Of a stretch of DNA of 64,000 bases, positions 60,277 through 64,000 are shown one piece after another. Below the pieces are notes generated by a model. It made no database searches and was not told where the DNA came from. It was given only the letters and a program-made list of their open reading frames with translations. Position numbers and translations under genes: made by a program. The stretch is from Streptomyces atratus (GTDB taxonomy: Bacteria; Actinomycetota; Actinomycetes; Streptomycetales; Streptomycetaceae). The stretch lies in assembly GCF_014648655.1 (NCBI RefSeq), contig NZ_BMRN01000020.1, positions 62,001 through 126,000 of the forward strand. Reading direction: 5' to 3'. Positions within the stretch are counted from its first letter, which is position 1. The number at the start of each line of letters is the position of its first letter.

Positions 60277-61463
60277 TGGTCCAGCCGGCCTGGCAGGACC
60301 CCGTTCTGCTCCCCGTCGACACCGCCCCCGTCCCGGAGTACGGCAGCGGCTCCCTCTCCGACCTGCTGCCCACGCTTGCCGCCGGACTGGGCGTACCCGG
60401 CTTCACCGCCGTGATCCCCGAACTCACCCCCGCCGACCGGAACTGCGTGTTCCTGATAGACGGTCTCGGCTGGGAGCAGATCAAGGCCCACCCGGACGAG
60501 GCACCGTTTCTGCACTCCCTGCTGCCCACCTCGCGCGGCGGCACCGGCCGTCCGATCACGGCGGGCTTCCCGGCTACCACCGCGACCTCACTGGCCTCGG
60601 TCGGCACCGGACGTCCGCCGGGGGAGCACGGCCTTCCCGGCTACACCGCGCGCAATCCGGAGACCGGCGAGCTGATGAACCAGCTCCGCTGGCAGCCCTG
60701 GACCTCGCCGAAAGCCTGGCAGCCGTACCCCACCGTCTTCAAGCTCGCCGACGCCGCGGGTGTGCGCACCGCCCAGGTCTCCGCCCCCGCCTTCGAGCAG
60801 ACTCCGCTCACCAAGATTGCGCTCAGCGGGGGCTCGTTCCTCGGCCGGCTGTCCGGCGAGGAGCGGATGGACGTCGCCGCCGAACGGCTTGCCGCAGGTG
60901 ACCGGTCGCTCGTCTACACGTACTACAGCGAGGTCGACGGCAAGGGCCACCGCTTCGGCGTCGATTCCGACGCCTGGCGCGGACAGCTGATGTACGTGGA
61001 CGGGCTGGCCCGGCGGCTGGCCGAACAGCTCCCGCCCCGCTCGGCCCTGTACATCACCGCCGACCACGGCATGATCGACATCCCCTTCGACGAGCAGTCC
61101 CGGATCGACTTCGACGAGGACTGGGAGCTGAGCGCGGGGGTCGCCCTGCTCGGCGGTGAGGGCCGGGCCCGTCATGTGTACGCCGTCCCGGGGGCCGAGA
61201 ACGATGTGCTGACCGTCTGGCGGGAAGTGCTCGGCGAGCAGTTCTGGGTGGCGAGCCGGGACGAGGCGATCGCGGCCGGCTGGTTCGGCCCGAAGATCGA
61301 CGAACGTGTCCACGGCAGGATCGGCGACGTCGTCGCGGCGGCCCGCGACGACGTGGTGATCACCGCTTCGGTCAATGAGCCGCACGAGTCCGCGATGGTC
61401 GGCATGCATGGTTCCATGACCCCCGTCGAGCAGTTCGTCCCGCTGCTCGAAGTACGCTCGTAG
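60276..61463 (+). CDS. Nucleotide pyrophosphatase/phosphodiesterase family protein (alkaline-phosphatase fold)
   Basis: 395-residue metal-dependent phosphoesterase. Metal and nucleophile sites are visible: Asp in CVFLIDGLGWEQ (~60), the Thr nucleophile in GFPATTATSLASVGTG (~98), YSEVDGKGHRFG (~217), ITADHGMIDIP (~264) and GMHGSMTP (~371). Likely substrates are phosphodiesters or nucleotide pyrophosphates; not resolvable here. No signal peptide, so probably cytoplasmic. ATG 60276 overlaps the DUF5998 stop by one base, a conserved-looking pairing that suggests joint function. Confidence 0.88.
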   Translation: MVQPAWQDPVLLPVDTAPVPEYGSGSLSDLLPTLAAGLGVPGFTAVIPELTPADRNCVFLIDGLGWEQIKAHPDEAPFLHSLLPTSRGGTGRPITAGFPATTATSLASVGTGRPPGEHGLPGYTARNPETGELMNQLRWQPWTSPKAWQPYPTVFKLADAAGVRTAQVSAPAFEQTPLTKIALSGGSFLGRLSGEERMDVAAERLAAGDRSLVYTYYSEVDGKGHRFGVDSDAWRGQLMYVDGLARRLAEQLPPRSALYITADHGMIDIPFDEQSRIDFDEDWELSAGVALLGGEGRARHVYAVPGAENDVLTVWREVLGEQFWVASRDEAIAAGWFGPKIDERVHGRIGDVVAAARDDVVITASVNEPHESAMVGMHGSMTPVEQFVPLLEVRS

Positions 61464-61544
61464 GCGCGTTTTCCCTCTCCAGCGTTCCCCCACCACCATT
61501 TCCCCTGCCCCGCTTCGCCCCGCCCGAAAGGTGCTCAGCCCCTC

Positions 61545-62195
61545 ATGCCCGAGCTTGTGTTCTTCTCCGGAACGATGGACTGCGGAAAGAGCACACTGGC
61601 GCTACAGATTGCGCACAACCGGTCGGCGAGAGGGCTGCAGGGTCTGAACTTCACTCGGGATGACCGCGCGGGGGAGGGGAAGCTCTCTTCACGGCTCGGG
61701 CTGGTGACCGAGGCGGTCGAGGCGGTGGCGGGCATGGATCTGTATGCCTATGTCGTCGACCGGGTGTCGCAGGGCGGCAAGGTCGACTACTTGATCGTGG
61801 ACGAGGCGCAGTTCCTGGAGCCGGTGCAGATCGATCAATTGGCGCGGGTCGTGGATGACTTGGGTCTGGATGTCTTTTCCTTCGGGATCACCACCGACTT
61901 CCGCACGAAGCTCTTCCCTGGATCGCGGCGGCTGATCGAGCTGGCGGACCGAGTGGAGACGCTTCAGGTGGAAGCGATGTGCTGGTGCGGGGCGCGTGCT
62001 ACGCACAATGCCCGCACGGTGGGCGGCGAGATGGTGGTGGAAGGTGAGCAGGTTGTGGTCGGTGACGTGAGTAGCCCCGCTACGGAGGTCGGCTACGAGG
62101 TGTTGTGCCGGCGTCACCATCGTCGCCGTATGACGAGCGGTTCTGTCCGTGCCGGCGCGCTCTCGCCGGACGTCCTGCCGGTGGCCTCCGACTGA
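61545..62195 (+). CDS. tdk: Thymidine kinase
   Basis: 216-residue type II thymidine kinase that salvages thymidine to dTMP with ATP. P-loop GTMDCGKSTLALQIAHN near residue 8; Walker B with catalytic Glu in YLIVDEAQFLEP (~85); lasso region; and zinc cysteines CWCGARATHNAR (~146-149) plus the late cysteine in YEVLCRRHHRRR, where one usual Cys appears to be His. ATG 61545 follows AAAGGTG. Downstream is a long hairpin shared with the convergent gene. Confidence 0.94.
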   Translation: MPELVFFSGTMDCGKSTLALQIAHNRSARGLQGLNFTRDDRAGEGKLSSRLGLVTEAVEAVAGMDLYAYVVDRVSQGGKVDYLIVDEAQFLEPVQIDQLARVVDDLGLDVFSFGITTDFRTKLFPGSRRLIELADRVETLQVEAMCWCGARATHNARTVGGEMVVEGEQVVVGDVSSPATEVGYEVLCRRHHRRRMTSGSVRAGALSPDVLPVASD

Positions 62196-62537
62196 GGGAG
62201 TCGGCCGAAAAGGCCGTGGTTTCACTGTGCGGTGGTCTGCAGAGCCTCTCGGCATCCGCTTCCACCCGATATCCCTTCTGGTGCGTGGGCGCCCCCGCCT
62301 GCTGGATGCCCGCCGGCGGGGTCGCCCACTGAAGCGCCGTGCGGTGGCGACACTTCACGGCCGGGCGAGCCCGTGGCACCACAGCGGCACGGGTGCGGCA
62401 GGTGCCCTGATCCCCGGAGGTGAAGGCCTCCTGGGGATCGGGGCGCCTGCCGCGTTCGTATGGTGCGCGGGGCGCGGGCGGACCGGTCCGCCCGCCGGTG
62501 ACGCAGCCGGATTCTCAGTGGTGTCCGAGCCGGTTTC
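62196..62537. other. Gap between tdk and the Ala-rich membrane protein gene
   Basis: 342 bases between convergent genes. Apart from the large terminator hairpin at 62398-62450 I see nothing recognisable. Open frames across it have no ribosome site or family motif. Confidence 0.55.
62398..62450. terminator. Long bidirectional terminator after tdk
   Basis: Arms 62398-62420 and 62427-62450 pair over about 20 of 23 positions (core GATCCCC / GGGGATC and GAGG / CCTC), with a six-base loop. Confidence 0.8.
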
Positions 62538-63989
62538 TCAGCCGGTGCAGGTCACCTTCAGCGCGGATATCGCGTGGTGCTCGTAGTTGTTGTCCTCGCC
62601 CCGGTCGTGCAGTTGCACGGAGAGCTTCTTGGCGTCGACGGAGAAGGTGCCCGGCACGTTGTACCAGGTGCCGCGACGCTCCTGCTGGCGGACGTAGTAG
62701 GAGCCGACCAGGTTGCTGGTCCTGGGCAGGAACCGGTCGTACACGGTGTAATAGCTCGGGTTGCCACCGACCCGCGCGATGTCGGAACTCCCGGGCACGT
62801 GGACGGAGATGCTGCACTTCCTGGCGGTGTCGGGCAGGTCGAACAGCCAGGTCGCCGATCCGCCCGAGTCCTTGGAGGAACTGCCGGACATGGGCATGGA
62901 AAGGTACTTCCCCGCGCAGCCGTACCCGCCGAAGCCACCGCTGTGGGTGGCCCAGCCCTCCTTGCCGTCGCTGTAGTAACCCGACTTCTGGAAGCGCTGG
63001 GTGGGGCACTCCGGTCCGGACACGCCGCTGTACACCACGGCGGGTGCCGACTTGGGCGCCGAACCGGCCGGGGGGGCCTTGGTGGGAGTGTCCGAGCCCG
63101 TGTCGGCGGGGGCCTTGTTGCCGGAACCGCTCTTCTCCGTCTTGTCGGCCGCGCCCGTGGTGCTGCGCTTGGCGCCCTTGGCACCCTTGGCGCCTTTGGT
63201 CTCTGCCTCGGCCGACCCGTCCGCGGGCTTCCGGCCGCCCCCCGTGTCCGCGCGTACGTCACCGACGGGGCCCTTGTCACCCCGGGCCGGGGTGTCACCC
63301 CGCTTGTCGCCACCGGCGGCCCGTTTGCCCTCGGGGCTGTCGGGGTCGGTGCCCGGTACGTAACCACCGGCCCGGCCGTCCTCCTTCCACGCCGCCGCCG
63401 CTTCGCGGCTCTCGGGCTTGGCCTCGTCCTTCTGGGCGCCGGCCACGACGAACGGGGTCGCGAGGAGCAGCGCACCGGCGAAGGCGGCCGCGACCACCAT
63501 CGGGCGCGACACCCGGCCGGGGCGCTCCGGGGCACCGCCCTCCCCCGCAGCGCCGCCGCCGGGAGGGCTGGACGAAGCCGCGGCGGAGACGGCGGCCGTG
63601 GCGGTGGCCCGACCGGCCGCGACGGCCGCCGCGGTGGAAGCGGCCGTCGAGGCAGCGACAGCCGGCTCCGTCGCGGTCGAAGCGGTCTCCGTGGAAGCTG
63701 TCTCCTCGGATGCGGAGGGCCCACCCGCGGGCGTCGATTCCGCGGCGGCCGTGGCGGACGACGACGTGCTCGCCCCGGCCGTCTTCCCGGCGGTGCTCTC
63801 CGCGACATCCGACGAGGCCGCGGAGGCAGTGCCCGCAGCAGTGGTGGTGGCGGTGGTGGTGGCCACCACCGCGGTCTTTCCGGCCGTCGGTGCCGCCTCT
63901 TCCTGGGCAACCGCCGAGTCCTCACCGCCCGGTTGTCCCTCGGGCTCGGACGTGGTCCTGCCGATGGAGACCCCGGCCGCGTGCACCAC
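62538..63989 (-). CDS. Ala/Thr/Ser-rich single-pass membrane protein with C-terminal globular domain (5' partial)
   Basis: At least 483 residues; the frame is open to the window end, so the true start probably lies outside. Residues ~1-155 are a low-complexity Ala/Thr/Ser/Glu stretch, followed by one membrane segment (VVAAAFAGALLLATPFVVAG, ~165-185). A charged Lys/Gly/Asp/Pro linker follows (~185-320). The last ~160 residues form a folded domain with four cysteines (SGPECPTQ, GGYGCAGK, ARKCSISV, KVTCTG), many aromatic residues and YYTVYDRFLPR, SYYVRQQERRGTWYNV and KKLSVQLHDRGEDN. It resembles a jelly-roll or carbohydrate-binding/golvesin-like module exposed outside the cell. Function unknown. 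Confidence 0.75.
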   Translation of the reverse strand: MVHAAGVSIGRTTSEPEGQPGGEDSAVAQEEAAPTAGKTAVVATTTATTTAAGTASAASSDVAESTAGKTAGASTSSSATAAAESTPAGGPSASEETASTETASTATEPAVAASTAASTAAAVAAGRATATAAVSAAASSSPPGGGAAGEGGAPERPGRVSRPMVVAAAFAGALLLATPFVVAGAQKDEAKPESREAAAAWKEDGRAGGYVPGTDPDSPEGKRAAGGDKRGDTPARGDKGPVGDVRADTGGGRKPADGSAEAETKGAKGAKGAKRSTTGAADKTEKSGSGNKAPADTGSDTPTKAPPAGSAPKSAPAVVYSGVSGPECPTQRFQKSGYYSDGKEGWATHSGGFGGYGCAGKYLSMPMSGSSSKDSGGSATWLFDLPDTARKCSISVHVPGSSDIARVGGNPSYYTVYDRFLPRTSNLVGSYYVRQQERRGTWYNVPGTFSVDAKKLSVQLHDRGEDNNYEHHAISALKVTCTG

Positions 63990-64000
63990 CGCCGGGGTCT

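Noticed and set aside
62105-62586. Open frames after tdk (for example 62149-62586)
   Set aside because: They overlap the end of tdk or cross the terminator hairpin, have no ribosome site and show no motif.
1-64000. CRISPR arrays, insertion sequences, prophage, rRNA or tRNA genes
   Set aside because: No regularly spaced repeats, transposase motifs, integrase genes or tRNA-like cloverleaf sequences were recognised anywhere in the window.

Overview
The window is a core chromosomal segment of a high-GC actinomycete, almost certainly a Streptomyces. The reasons are the strong GC bias, the many GTG/TTG and leaderless starts, and the gene set: hrdB with its lysine-rich N-terminal extension, class II ribonucleotide reductase nrdRJ, lexA, parE/parC, and a c-di-AMP riboswitch in front of a cell-wall peptidase. 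From memory, and not checked by any search, the gene order matches the SCO5799-SCO5845 region of S. coelicolor. I see no rRNA, tRNA, CRISPR array, insertion sequence or prophage.

Layout. (1) 0-4.7 kb: the end of a siderophore operon of NRPS-independent type, with two IucA/IucC synthetases flanking an acetyltransferase. (2) 4.7-11.7 kb: genome maintenance and dNTP supply, with a DinG-type helicase, lexA with its SOS box, and nrdR-nrdJ behind tandem NrdR boxes. (3) 11.8-20.3 kb: mixed functions, including TerD-like, DUF1152 and YdbC-like proteins, a TetR regulator divergent from an ABC-F ATPase, a histidine phosphatase, an ADP-ribosylglycohydrolase and a DUF4153 membrane protein. (4) 20.6-26.6 kb: rnhB, two unrecognised proteins, a RecQ helicase fused to a phosphoribosyltransferase-like domain, and a divergent DUF4192 gene. 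The recQ/DUF4192 promoter gap holds a perfect inverted pair of DnaA boxes. (5) 26.8-36.3 kb: NrtR-like Nudix protein, ABC transporter fusion, FadR-type GntR regulator, hrdB, secreted trypsin-like protease, parE. (6) 36.4-48.2 kb: two two-component systems, a DUF485/acetate-type symporter pair, a broken LacI regulator, two divergent citrate synthases (one with its own helix-turn-helix) and a CobW GTPase. (7) 48.2-64 kb: parC, paired M16 peptidases, riboswitch-controlled M23 peptidase, GntR regulator, HPr, a PatA-like acetyltransferase/acyl-CoA synthetase, DUF5998, a phosphodiesterase family protein, thymidine kinase, and an Ala-rich membrane protein that runs off the window end.

Functional themes. 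Replication, repair and topology genes (dinG, lexA, nrdRJ, rnhB, recQ, parE, parC, tdk) are spread through the window and carry recognisable control sites. The 38.8-48.2 kb stretch reads as a carboxylate module: uptake (symporter), sensing (CitAB-like pair), and entry into the citrate or methylcitrate cycle. The PatA-like enzyme at 56.6 kb belongs to a family that controls acyl-CoA synthetases by lysine acetylation, so it fits the same theme.

The most interesting signals are three ATTGA/TCAAT-type palindromes lying on a promoter between the two citrate synthases, the inverted DnaA-box pair at recQ, and a one-base frameshift (plus missing start codon) in the LacI gene. No search or computation was run; family names rest on motifs read directly in the translations.
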